DNA from: Chamaelirium japonicum
Taxonomy: Eukaryota; Streptophyta; Magnoliopsida; Liliales; Melanthiaceae
NCBI GenBank assembly: GCA_947650365.1
Contig: OX393551.1
Location: 91,858,697-91,922,696 of the forward strand
Direction of reading: 5' to 3'
DNA: 64,000 nucleotides
In this document: in pieces, positions 14,556 through 27,855 of the stretch
Numbering within the stretch: position 1 is the stretch's first letter
Layout of the letters: each line of letters starts with the position of its first letter
The notes under the pieces: generated by a model
Told to the model about the DNA's origin: nothing
Database searches by the model: none
The model's input: only the letters and a program-made list of their open reading frames with translations
Program-made: the position numbers and the translations under genes

Positions 14556-16252
14556 GAATGTATCCATTCTAATTCATTCATACGATCCATTCTAATTCAT
14601 TCGTACGATCCATTCTAATGATTCGTACGAATGAATTAGAATGGATCGTACGAATGAATTAGAATGGATCGTACGAAGGAATTAGAATGGATCGTACGAA
14701 GGAATTAGAAAGGATAGTACGAATGAATTAGATTGGATCGTACGAATGAATTAGAATGGATCGTGCGAATGAATTAGAATGGATCATACGAATGAATTAG
14801 AATGGATCGTACGAAGGAATTAGAATGGATCGTACGAATGAATTAGAAAGGATACATTCGAATTCATTCGTACGATCCATTCTAATTCCTTCATACGATC
14901 CATATTCTAATTCATTCGCACGATCCATTCTAATTCATTCATACGATCCATTCTAATTTATTCGCACGATCCATTCTAATTCATTCGTACGATCTATTCT
15001 AATTCATTCGAACGATCCATTCTAATTCATTCGCACGATCCATTCTAATTCATTCATACGATCCATTCTATTTCATTCGTACGTAGGAATTAGAAAGGAT
15101 CGTACGAATGAATTAGAATGGATCGTGCGAATGAATTAGAATATAGATCGTACAAATGAATTAGAATGGATCGTACGAATGAATTCGAATGTATCCTTTA
15201 TAATTCATTCGTACGATCCATTCTAATTCATTCGTACGATCCTTTCTAATTCCTTCGTACGAATGAAATAGAATGGATCTTATGAATGAATTAGAATGGA
15301 TCGTGCGAATGAATTAGAATGGATCGTTCGAATGAATTAGAATAGATTGTGTGAATGAATTAGAATGGATCGTACGAATGAATTAGAATGGATCGTGCGA
15401 ATAAATTAGAATGGATCGTATGAATGAATTAGAATGGATCGTGTGAATGAATTAGAATATGGATCGTACGAAGGAATTAGAATGGATCGTACGAATGAAT
15501 TCGAATGTATCCTTTCTAATTCATTCGTACGATCCATTCTAATTCATTCGTACGATCCATTCTAATTCATTCGTACGATCCATTCTAACTCATTCGCACG
15601 ATCCATTCTAATTCATTTGCACGATCCTACGAATGAATTATAATAGATTGTGCGAATGAATTAGAATGGATCAGGATCATGTATCCATTCTAACTCATTC
15701 GTACGATCCAGATCCATTCTAATTCATTCGCACAATCTATTCTAATTCATTCGTAGGATCGTGCGAATGAATTAGAATGGATCGTGCGAATGAGTTAGAA
15801 TGGATCGTAGGAATGAATTAGAATGGATCGTACGAATGAATTAGAATGGATCGTACGAATGAATTAGAAAGGATACATTCGAATTCATTCGTACGATCCA
15901 TTCGAATTCCTTCGTACGATCCATATTCTAATTCATTCGCACGATCCATTCTAATTCATTCGTACGATTCATTCTAATTCAATCCATTCTAATTCATTCG
16001 TACGATCCATTCTAATTCATTCGTACGATCCATTCTAATTCATTCTAATTCAATCGCACAATCCATTCTAATTCATTCGTACGAAGGTATCCATTCTAAT
16101 TCATTCGTACTATCCATTCTAATTCCTTCGTACGATCCATTCTAATTCCTTCGTACGATCCATTCTAATTCATTCGCACGATCCATTCTAATTCATTCGT
16201 ACGATCCATTCTATTTCATTCATACGATCCATTCTAATTCATTCATACGATC
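14556..16252. repeat. Densely shuffled satellite zone, ~10 blocks
   Basis: R 14,556-14,625; F to 14,860; R to 15,085; F to 15,189; R to 15,262; F to 15,503; R to 15,627; F to 15,682; R to 15,756; F to 15,880; R to 16,252. Four of the F-to-R changes are J3: GATACATTCGAATTCATTCG near 14,860 and 15,882, and its reverse complement near 15,188 and 15,500. One is J2, near 15,680. ATATGGATCG / CGATCCATATTC units mark the J3 flanks in both orientations. Confidence 0.87.
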
Positions 16253-17391
16253 GTATGAATGAAATAGAATGGATTGTATGAAGGAATTAGAATGGATCGT
16301 ACGAAGGAATTAGAATGGATAGTACAAATGAATTAGAATGGATACCTTCGTGCAAATGAATTAGAATGGATCGTACGAATGAGTAAGAATGGATCGTACG
16401 AATGAAATAGAATGGATCGTATGCATGAATTAGAATGGATCGTGCGAATGAATTAGAATGGATTGTACGAATGAATTAGAATGGATCGTACGAAGGAATT
16501 AGAATGGATCATATGAAGGAATTAGAATGGATAGTACGAATGAATTAGAATGGATCGTACGAATGAATTAGAATGGATTGTATGAATGAATTAGAATGGA
16601 TCGTGCGAATGAATTAGAATGGATCGTGCGAATGAATTAGAATGGATCGTACGAATGAATTAGAATGGGTCGTACGAATGAATTCGAATGGATCGTACGA
16701 ATGAGTAAGAATGGATCGTACGAATGAGTAAGAATGGATCGTACGAATGAAATAGAATGGATCGTATGAATGAATTAGAATGGATCGTGCGAATGAATTA
16801 GAATGGATGGTACGAATGAATTAGAATGGATCGTACGAATGAATTAGAATGGATACATTCATGCGAATGAATTAGAATGGATCATATGAATGAATTAGAA
16901 TGGATCGTTTGAGTGAATGCGAATGGATCGTGCGAATGAATTAGAATGGATCGTACGAATGAATTAGAATAGATTGTGCGAATGAATTAGAATGGATCTT
17001 ACGAATGAATTAGATTGGATCGTACGAATGAATTAAAATGGATCGTACGAATGAGTAAGAATGAATTGAATTAGATTGAATTAGAATGGATACATTCGTG
17101 CAAAAGAATTAGAATGGATCGTACGAATGAAATAGAATGGATCGTACGAATGAATTAGAATGGATTGAATTAGAATGGATCATACGATAAGAATGGATCG
17201 TACGAATGAAATAGAATAGATCGTACGGATAAATGAATTTGGATCATACGGATGAATTAGAAAGGATACATTCGTGCAAAAGAATTAGAATGGATTGTAT
17301 GAATGAATTAGAATGGATCGTGCGAATGAATTAGAATGGATCGTACGAATGAATTAGAATGGGTCGTACGAATGAATTAGAATGGATACAC
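16253..17391 (+). repeat. Satellite block F10
   Basis: F monomers with one GTTTGAGTGAATGCG marker near 16,907. A shortened unit ACGATAAGAATGG near 17,195 is followed by GGATAAATGAATTTGG, as also seen near 33,000, 40,700 and 52,740. It ends at J2 (GGATACACGATCCAGATCC form). Confidence 0.92.
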
Positions 17392-18596
17392 GATCCAGAT
17401 CCATTCTAATTCATTCGTACGATCCATTCTAATTCATTTGCACGATCCATTCTAATTCATTAATACGATCCAATCTAATTCATTCATACGATCTATTCTA
17501 ATTCATTCGCACGAATATATCCTTTCTAATTCATTCGTACGATCCAAATTCATTTATCCGTACGATCTATTCTATTTCATTGGTACGATCCATTATTATC
17601 GTACGATCCATTCTAATTCAATCCAGTCTAATTCATTCGTACGATCCATTCTAATTCATTCGTACTATCCATTCTATTTCATTCGTACGATCCATTCTAA
17701 TTCATTCGTACGATCCATTCTAATTCATTCATACGATCCATTCGTACTACCCATTCTAATTCATTCGTACGAATTCTAATTCATTCATACGATCCATTCT
17801 ATTTCATTCGTACGATCCATTCTTACTCATTCGTACGATCAATTCTAATTCATTAGCATGATCCATTCTAATTCATTCGTACGATCTATTCTATTTCATT
17901 CGTACAATCCATTCTTACTCAATCGTACGATCCATTCTAATTCATACGATCCATTCTAATTCATTCGCACGAATGTATCCATTCCAATTCATCCGTACGA
18001 TCCATTCTAATTCATTCGCACAATCTATTCTAATTCATTCGTACGATCAATTCTAATTCATTAGCATGATCCATTCTAATTCATTCGTACGATCTATTCT
18101 ATTTCATTCGTGCAATCCATTCCTACTCAATCGTATGATCCATTCTAATCGATTCGCACAATCTATTCTAATTCATTCGTACGATCCATTCTATTTCATT
18201 CGTACGATCCATTCTAATTCATACGATCCATTCTATTTCATTCATACGATCCATTTTACTTCATTCGCACGATCCATTCTAATTTATTCGCACTATCCAT
18301 TCTAATTCATTCGTACTATCCATTCTAATTCCTTCGTACGATCCATTCTAATTCCTTCGTACGATCCATTCTAATTCCTTCGGACGATCTATTCTAATTC
18401 ATTCGTACGATCCATTCTAATTCATTCATACGATCCATTCTAATTCATTCATACGATCCATTCTAATTCATTCGTACGATCCATTCTAATTCAATCCATT
18501 CTAATTCATTCGTACGATCCATTCTTACTCATACGTACGATCCATTCTAATTCATTCATACGATCCATTCTAATTCATTCGTACTATCCATTCTAA
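17392..18596 (-). repeat. Satellite block R8
   Basis: Repeats the first part of block R5 at an offset of about 9.5 kb, including the GATCCAAATTCATTTATCCG join near 17,545 and the 240-bp module at 18,066-18,305. Return to F is at CCATTCTAATGGATCG. Confidence 0.92.
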
Positions 18597-19765
18597 TGGA
18601 TCGTACGAATGAATTAGAATAGATCGTACGAATGAATTAGAATGGATCATGCTAATGAATTAGAATAGATCGTACGAATGAATTAGAATGGATCGTATGA
18701 AGGAATTAGAATGGATCGTACGAATGAATTAGAATGGATCGTACGAATGAATTAGAATGGATTGAATTAGAATGAATCGTACGAATGAATTAGAATGAAT
18801 CATACCGTACGAATGAATTAGAATGGATCATACGAATGAAATAGAATGGATCGTATGAATGAATTAGAATGGATCGTGCGAATGTATTAGAATGGATCGT
18901 ACGAATGAATTAGAATAGATCGTACGAATGAATTAGAATGGATCATGCTAATGAATTAGAATTGATCATACGAATGAATTAGAATAGATTGTGCGAATGA
19001 ATTAGAATGGATCGTACGAATGAATTCGAATGGATACATTCGTGCGAATGAATTAGAATGGATCGTATGAATGAATTAGAGTGGATACATTCGTACAAAT
19101 GAATTAGGATGGATCGTATGAATGAATTAGAGTGGATACATTCGTACGAATGAATTAGAATAGATTGTGCGAATGAATTAGAATGGATCGTACGAATGAA
19201 TTAGAATGGATCCTACGAATGAATTAGAATGGATCGTACGAATGAATTAGAATGGATCGTGCGAATGAATTAGAATGGATCGTACGAATGAAATCGAATG
19301 GATCGTATGAATGAATTAGAATGGATCGTGCGAATGAATTAGAATGGATCGTACGAATGAATTAGAATAGATCGTACGAATGAATTAGAATGGATCATGC
19401 TAATGAATTAGAATTGATCGTATGAATGAATTAGAATAGATTGTGCGAATGAATTAGAATGGATCGTACGAATGAATTGGAATGGATACATTCGTGCGAA
19501 TGAATTAGAATGGATCGTATGAATGAGTTAGAGTGGATACATTCGTACAAATGAATTAGGATGGATCGTATGAATGAATTAGAGTGGATACATTCGTACG
19601 AATGAATTAGAATAGATTGTGCGAATGAATTAGAATGGATCGTATGAATGAATTAGAATGGATCGTACGAATGAATTAGAATGGATCGTATGAATGAATT
19701 AGAATGGATCGTGCGAATGAATTAGAATGGATCGTACGAATAAAACAGAATGGATTCGCACGAAT
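18597..19765 (+). repeat. Satellite block F11
   Basis: F monomers holding two similar ~450-bp groups (about 18,840-19,280 and 19,270-19,720), both with GATCATGCTAATGAATTAG followed by an AATTCG or AATTGG core and a type-B unit. This is a local tandem duplication. It ends at J1. Confidence 0.9.
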
Positions 19766-20361
19766 GTATCCATTCTAATTCATTCGTACGATCCATTCTA
19801 ATTCATTCGCACGATCCATTCTAATTCATTCGCACGAATGTATCCATTCTAATTCATTCGTATGATCCATTCTAATTCATTCATACGAATGAATTAGAAT
19901 GGATACATTCTTGCGAATGAATTAGAATGGATCGTGCGAATGAATTAGACTGGATCGTACGAATGAATTAGAATGGATACATTCGTGCGAATCCATTCTA
20001 TTTCATTCGTACGATCCATTCTAATTCATTCGCACGATCCATTCTAATTCATTCATACGATCCATTCTATTTCATTCTTATGATCCATTCTAATTCATTC
20101 GTACGGTATGATTCATTCTAATTCATTCGTACGATTCATTCTAATTCAATCCATTCTAATTCATTCGTACGATCCATTCTAATTCATTCGTACGATCCAT
20201 TCTAATTCCTTCGTACGACCCATTCTAATTCATTCGTACAATCTATTCTAATTCATTCGCACGATCCATTGAATTAGAATGGATACATTCGTGCGAATCC
20301 ATTCTATTTCATTCGTACGATCCATTCTAATTCATTCGCACGATCCATTCTAATTCATTCG
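19766..20361. repeat. Shuffled satellite zone (R/F/R/F/R)
   Basis: R to about 19,887; F to about 19,995 (J1); R to about 20,270, with the GTACGGTATGAT marker near 20,101; a single F unit to about 20,300 (J1); R to about 20,361. Two J1 junctions of the same form within 300 bp. Confidence 0.87.
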
Positions 20362-21815
20362 AATGAATTAGAATGGATCGTACGAATGAATTAGAATGGA
20401 TCGTATGAATGAATTAGAATGGATCGTATGAATGAATTAGAATGGATTGTGACAATGAATTAGAATGGATCATACGAATGAATTAGAAAGGATACATTCG
20501 TGCGAATGAATTAGAATGGATCGTATGAGTGTGAATGAATTAGAATGGATCGTCCGAATGAATTAGAATGGATCGTACGAATGAATTAGAATGGATCGTA
20601 CGAATGAAATAGAATGGATCGTATGAATGAATTAGAATGGATCGTACGAATGAAATAGAATGGATTCGCACGAATGAATTAGAATGGATCGTTCGAATGA
20701 ATTAGAATAGATTGTGCGAATGAATTAGAATGGATCGTACGAATGAATTAGAAAGGATATATTGGTGCGAATGAATTAGAATAGATCGTATGAATGAATT
20801 AGATTGGATCGTATTAATGAATTAGAATGGATTGTGCGAATGAATTAGAATGGATCGTACGAATGGATTAGAATGGATACATTCGTGCGAATGAATTAGA
20901 ATGGATCGTATGAATGAATTAGAATCGATCGTACGAATGAATTAGAATGGATCATGCGAATGAATTAGAATGGATCGTGCGAATGAATTAGAATGGATCG
21001 TACGAATGAAATAGAATGGATTGTACGAATGAGATAGAATGGATCGTACGAATGAATTAGAATGGATACATTCTTGCGAATGAATTAGAATGGATCATAC
21101 GAATGAATTAGAATGGATTCATTCGTGCGAATGAATTACAATGGATCGTACGAATGAGTAAGAATGGATCGTACGAATAAATTAGAATGGATTGAATCAG
21201 AATGAATCGTACGAATGAATTAGAATGGATCGTACGAATGAATTAGAATGGATCGTACGAATGAATTAGAATGGATCGTACGAATGAATTAGAATGGATT
21301 GAATTAGAATGAATCGTACGAATGAATTAGAATGAATCATACGAATGAATTAGAATGGATCGTATGAATGAATTAGATTGGATCGTATTAATGAATTAGA
21401 ATGGATCGTGCGAATGAATTAGAATGGATCGTACGAATGAATTAGAATGGATCGTACGAATGACTTAGAATGGATCGTTCGAATGAATTAGAATAGATTG
21501 TGCGAATGAATTAGAATGGATAGTACGAATGAATTAGAATGGATACCTTCGTGCAAATGAATTAGAATGGATCGTACGAATGAGTAAGAATGGATCATAC
21601 GAATAAAATAGAATGGATCGTATGAATGAATTAGAATGGATCGTACGAAGGAATTAGAATGGATAGTATGAATGAATTAGAATGGATACCTTCGTGCAAA
21701 TGAATTAGAATGGATCGTGTGAATGAATTAGAATGGATCGTATGAATGAATTAGAATGGATCGTGCGAATGAATTAGAATGGATCGTACAAATGAAATAG
21801 AATGGATTCGCACGA
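20362..21815 (+). repeat. Satellite block F12
   Basis: F monomers. A J1 relic near 20,668 (GGATTCGCACGAATGAATTA) shows no strand change. The group GAATCGATCG ... GAGATAGAATGG (20,925-21,050) recurs near 34,805, 37,475, 58,983 and 60,738. It ends at a true J1. Confidence 0.92.
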
Positions 21816-22116
21816 ATGTATCCATTCTAAATCATTCGGACGATCCATTCTATCTCATTCGTACAATCCATTCTATTTCATTCGTACGATCCATTCCAAT
21901 TCATTCATACGATCCATTCTAATTTATTCGCACGATCCATTCTAATTCATTCATACGATCGATTCTAATTCATTCATATGATCCATTCTAATTCATTCGC
22001 ACGATCCATTCTAATTCATTCATACGATCCATTCTAATTCATTCGCATGATCCATTCTAATTCATTCGCACGATCCATTCTAATTCATTCATACGATCCA
22101 TTCTAATTCATTCGTA
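21816..22116 (-). repeat. Satellite block R9
   Basis: About thirteen R monomers returning to F through the CATTCGTACGAATG palindrome. Confidence 0.9.
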
Positions 22117-23548
22117 CGAATGGATTAGAATGGATCGTATGAATGAATTAGAATGGATACGAATGGATCGTATGAATGAGTAAGATTGGATCGTACGAAT
22201 GAAATAGAATGGATTGTACGAATGAATTAGAATGGATCAGACGAATGAATTAGAATGGATTCATTCGTGCGAATGAATTAGAATGGATCGTACGAATGAG
22301 TAAGAATGGATCATACGAATGAAATAGAATGGATCATACGTATCAATTAGAATGGATACATTCATGGGAATGAATTAGAATGGATCGTACGAAGGAATTA
22401 GAATGGATCGTACGAAGGAATTATAATGGATCGTGCGAATGAATTAGAATGGATTCATTCGTGCGAATGAATTAGAATGGATCGTACGAATGAGTAAGAA
22501 TGGATCGTACGAATGAATTAGAATGGATTGAATTAGAATGAATCGTACGAATGAATTAGAATGGATCATACGAATGAATTAGAATGGGTCGTACGAATGA
22601 ATTAGAATGGATTGAATTAGAATGAATCGTACGAATGAATTAGAATGAATCATACCGTACGAATGAATTAGAATGGATCGTACGAATGAATTAGAATGGA
22701 TCGTACGAATGAATTAGAATGGATCGTACGAAGGAATAAGAATGGATAGTACGAATGAATTAGAATGGATACCTTCGTGCAAATGAATTAGAATGGATCG
22801 TACGAATGAGTAAGAATGGATCGTACGAATGAAATAGAATGGATCGTGCGAATGAATTAGAATGGATCGTACGAATGAATTAGAATAGATTGTGCGAATG
22901 AATTAGAATGGATCGTACGAATGAATTAGAATGGATCGTACGAATGAATTAGAATGGATCGTATGAATGAATTAGAATGGATCGTGCGAATGAATTAGAA
23001 TGGATCGTACGAATGAAATAGAATGGATTCGCACGAATGAATTAGAATGGATCGTTCGAATGAATTAGAATAGATTGTGCGAATGAATTAGAATGGATCG
23101 TACGAATGAATTAGAAATGATATATTCGTGCGAATGAATTAGAATAGATCGTATGAATGAATTAGATTGGATCGTATTAATGAATTAGAATGGATCTTGC
23201 GATCGAATTAGAATGGATCGTACGAATGAATTAAAATAGATAGATTCGTGCGAATGAATTTGAATGGATCGTACGAAGGAATTAGAATGGATACATTCGT
23301 GCGAATGAATTAGGATGGATCGTATGAATGAATTAGAATAGATTGTGCGAGTAAGAATGGATCGTACGAATGAATTAGAATGGATTGAATTAGAATGGAT
23401 CGTACGAATGAATTAGAATGGATCGTATGAATTAGAATGGATCGTGCGAATGAATTAGAATGGATTGTACGAATGAATTTGAATGGATTGTACGAATGAA
23501 TTAGAATGGATCGTACGAATGAATTGGAATGGATACATTCGTGCGAAT
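22117..23548 (+). repeat. Satellite block F13
   Basis: F monomers. A higher-order ~0.6-kb unit starts near 22,510, with its AATCATACCGTACG marker near 22,649, and ends near 23,035 in a J1 relic without strand change. The block itself ends at J1 near 23,547. Confidence 0.92.
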
Positions 23549-24174
23549 CCATTCTATTCCATTCGTACGATCCATTCTAATTCATTCGCACGATCCATTC
23601 TAATTCATTCATACGATCCATTCTGATTCCTTCGTACGATCCATTCTAATTCATTCGCACGATCCATTCTAATTCATGCATACGATCCATTCTAATTCAT
23701 TCGTACGATCCATTCTAATTCATTCGTACGATCCATTCTAATTCATTCGCACAATCTATTCTAATTCATTCGTACGATCCATTCTAATTCATTCGCACGA
23801 TCCTTTCTAATTCATTCATACGATCCATTCTAATTCATTCATACGATCCATTCTATGATCGATTCTAATTCATTCGTACGTTACATTCTAATTCATTAGC
23901 ACGATCAATGCTAATTCATTCGTATGATTCATTCTAATTCAATCCATTCTAATTTATTCGTACGATCCATTCTAATTCATTCGTACGATCCATTCTAATT
24001 CATTCGTACGATCCATTCTAATTCATTCGTACGATCCATTCTTATTCATTCGCACAACCCATTCTAATTCATTCGTATGATCCTTTCTAATTCATTCGCA
24101 CGAATGTATCCATTCTAATTCATTCGTACGATCCATTCTAATTCCTTCGTACGATCCATTCTAATTCCTTCGTA
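23549..24174 (-). repeat. Satellite block R10
   Basis: R monomers, with a partial-monomer join near 23,855 (CATTCTATGATCGATTC). Return to F is at CCTTCGTACGAATG. Confidence 0.9.
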
Positions 24175-25436
24175 CGAATGAATTTGAATGGATACCTTCG
24201 TGCGAATGAATTAGAATGGATCGTATGAATGAAATAGAATGGATCATACGAATGAATTAGAATGGATCGTGCGAATGAATTAGAATGGATCGTACGAATG
24301 AAATAGAATGGATACATTCGTGCGAATGAATTAGAATGGATCATATGAATGAATTAGAATGGATCGTTTGAGTGAATGCGAATGGATCGTGCGAATGAAT
24401 TAGAATGGATCGTACGAATGAATTAGAATGGATCGTGCGAATGAATTAGAATGGATCGTGCGAATGAATTAGAATAGATCGTATTAATGAATTAGAATGG
24501 ATCGTGCGAATGAATTAGAATGGATCGTACGAATGAGTAAGAATGGATCGTGCGAATGAAATAGATTGGATCGTATGAATGAATTAGAATGGATCGTGCG
24601 AATGAATTAGAATGGATCGTACGAATGAATTAGAATGGATTGAATTAGAATGAATCGTACGAATAAATTAGAATGAATCATACCATACGAATGAATTAGA
24701 ATGGATCATACGAAGGAATTAGAATGGATCGTACGAATGAATTAGAATGGATCGTACGAATGAATTAGAATGGATCGTACGAAGGAATTAGAATGGATCG
24801 TACGAAGGAATTAGAATGGATAGTACGAATGAATTAGAATGGATACCTTCGTGCAAATGAATTAGAATGAATCGTACGAATGAGTAAGAATGGATCGTAC
24901 GAATGAAATAGAATGGATCGTATGAATGAATTAGAATGGATGATACGAATGAATTAGAATGGATACATTCGTGCGAATGAATTAGAATGGATCATACGAA
25001 TGAATTAGAATGGATTCATTCGTGCGAATGAATTAGAATGGATCGTACGAATGAGTAAGAATGGATCGTACGAATGAATTAGAATGGATTGAATTAGAAT
25101 GAATCGTACGAATGAATTAGAATGGATCATACGAAGGAATTAGAATGGATCGTACGAATGAATTAGAATGGATCGTATTAATGAGTTAGAATGGATCGTC
25201 CGAATGCATTAGATTGTATCGTGCGAATGAATTAGAATGGATCGTACGAATGAATTAGAATGGATCGAACGAATGAATTAGAATGGATACATTCGTGCAA
25301 AAGAATTAGAATGGATTGTATGAATGAATTAGAGTGGATCGTGCGAATGAATTAGAATGGATCGTACGAATGAATTAGAATGGATACATTCGTGCGAAAG
25401 AATTAGAATAGATCGTATGAATGAATTAGAATGGAT
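24175..25436 (+). repeat. Satellite block F14
   Basis: F monomers with a GTTTGAGTGAATGCG marker near 24,365 and a higher-order unit whose marker near 24,677 reads AATCATACCATACG. The F-to-R change near 25,436 (GGATCCAATCTAATTC) is a type seen only once. Confidence 0.9.
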
Positions 25437-25715
25437 CCAATCTAATTCATTAGTACGATCGATTCTAATTTATTCATACGATCCATTCTAATTCATTCGC
25501 ACGAATGTATCCATTCTAATTCATTCGTACGATCCATTCTAATTCATTCGCACGATCCATTCTAATTCATTCATACGATCCATTCTATTTGATTCGTACG
25601 ATCCATTCTTACTCATTCGTACGATCCATCCTAATTCATTTGCACGAAGGTATCCATTCTAATTCATTCGTACGATCCATTCTAATTCATTCGCACGATC
25701 CATTCTAATTTATTC
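25437..25715 (-). repeat. Satellite block R11
   Basis: About twelve R monomers leading into the T-run insert at 25,716. Confidence 0.88.
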
Positions 25716-25746
25716 GTATGTGAGTGGATCGTGTTTTTTCGTGCTA
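25716..25746 (+). repeat. T-run junction insert, copy 1
   Basis: A ~30-bp element at an R-to-F switch that is not a normal monomer: GTGAGTGGATCG followed by TGTTTTTTCGTGC. It carries the T6 run. Same orientation as the copy at 36,798 and inverted relative to those at 39,258 and 45,201. Function unknown. Confidence 0.85.
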
Positions 25747-27855
25747 ATGAATTAGAATGGATCGTACGAATGAATTAGAATGGATACATTCGTGCGATAG
25801 AATTAGAATGGATCGTATGAATGAATTATATTGGATACATTCGTGCAAATGAATTAGAATGGATACATTCATGGGAATGAATTAGACTGGATCGTACAAA
25901 GGAATTAGAATGGATCATACGAATGAAATATAATGGTTCGTACAAAGGAATTAGGATGGATCGTACGAATGAATTAGAATGGATTGTACGAATGAATTAG
26001 AATGGATTGAATTAGAATGAATCGTACGATTGAATTAGAATGAATCGTACGAATGAATTAGAATGGATCGTACGAATGAATTAGAATGGATCGTACGAAT
26101 GAATTAGAATGGATTGAATTAGAATGAATCATACGAATGAATTAGAATGAATCATACCGTACGAATGAATTAGAATGGATCATACGAAGGAATTAGAATG
26201 GATCGTACGAATGAATTAGAATGGATCGTACGAATGAATTAGAATGGATCGTACGAAGGAATTAGAATGGATCATACGAAGGAATTAGAATGGATAGTAC
26301 GAATGAATTAGAATGGTTACCTTCGAGCAAATGAATTAGAATGGATCGTACGAATGAGTAAGACTGGATCGTACGAATGAAATAGAATGGATCGTATGAA
26401 TGATTTAGAATGGATCGTGCGAATGAATTAGAATGGATCGTACGAATGAATTAGAATAGATTGTGCGAATGAATTAGAATGGATCGTACGAATGAATTAG
26501 AATGGATCGTACGAATGAATTAGAATGAATCGTATGAATGAATTAGAATGGATCGTGCGAATGAATTAGAATGGATCGTACGAATGAAATAGAATGGATA
26601 CATTCGTGCGAATGAATTAGAATGGATCGTATGAATGAATTAGAATGGATCGTTTGAGTGAATGCGAATGGATCGTGCGAATGAATTAGAATGAATTAGA
26701 ATGGATCGTACGAATGAATTAGAATGGATCGTGCAAATGAATTAGAATGGATCGTGCGAATGAATTAGAATGGATCGTATTAATGAATTAGAATGGATCG
26801 TGCGAATGAATTAGAATGGATCGTACGAATGAGTAAGAATGGATCGTGCGAATGAAATAGAATGGATCGTGCGAATGAATTAGAATGGATCGTGCGAATG
26901 AATTAGAATGGATCGTACGAATGAATTAGAATGGATTGAATTAGAATGAATCGTACGAATGAATTAGAATGAATCATACCGTACGAATGAATTAGAATGG
27001 ATCATACGAAGGAATTAGAATGGATCGTACGAGTGAATTAGAATGGATCGTATGAAGGAATTAGAATGGATCGTACGAAGGAATTAGAATGGATAGTATG
27101 AATGAATTAGAATGGATACCTTCGTGCAAATGAATTAGAATGGATCGTACGAATGAGTAAGAATGGATCGTACGAATGAAATAGAATGGATCGTATGAAT
27201 GAATTAGAATGGATTGTGCAAATGAATTAGAATGGATCGTACGAATGAATTAGAATAGATTGTGCGAATGAATTAGAATGGATCGTACAAATGAATTAGA
27301 ATGGATCGTACGAATGAATTAGAATGGATCGTATGAATGAATAAGAATGGATCGTGCGAATGAATTAGAATGGATCGTACGAATGAAATAGAATGGATTC
27401 GCATGAATGTATCCGAATGGATCGTACGAAGGAATTAGAATGGATCGTACGAAGGAATTAGAATGGATAGTACGAATGAATTAGAATGGATACCTTCGTG
27501 CAAATGAATTACAATGGATCGTTCGAATGAAATAGAATGGATCGTATGAATGAATTAGAATGGATCGTGCGAATGAATTAGAATGGATCGTACGAATGAA
27601 TTAGAATAGATTGTGCGAATGAATTAGAATGGATCGTACGAATGAATTAGAATGGATCGTACGAATGAATTAGAATGGATCGTATGCATGAATTAGACTG
27701 GATCGTGCGAATGAATTAGAATGGATCGTACGAATGAATTAGAATGGATCGTACGAAGGAATTAGAATGGATCGTATGAATGAATTAGAATGGATCGTGC
27801 GAATGAATTAGAATGGATCGTACGAATGAAATAAAATGGATTCGCACGAATGTAT
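25747..27855 (+). repeat. Satellite block F15 with two tandem higher-order units
   Basis: Two higher-order units lie head-to-tail, with AATCATACCGTACG markers near 26,151 and 26,973 (822 bp apart). The second unit ends in a J1 relic near 27,413 where a fresh F run starts instead of an R run. The block ends at a true J1 near 27,855. Confidence 0.92.
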
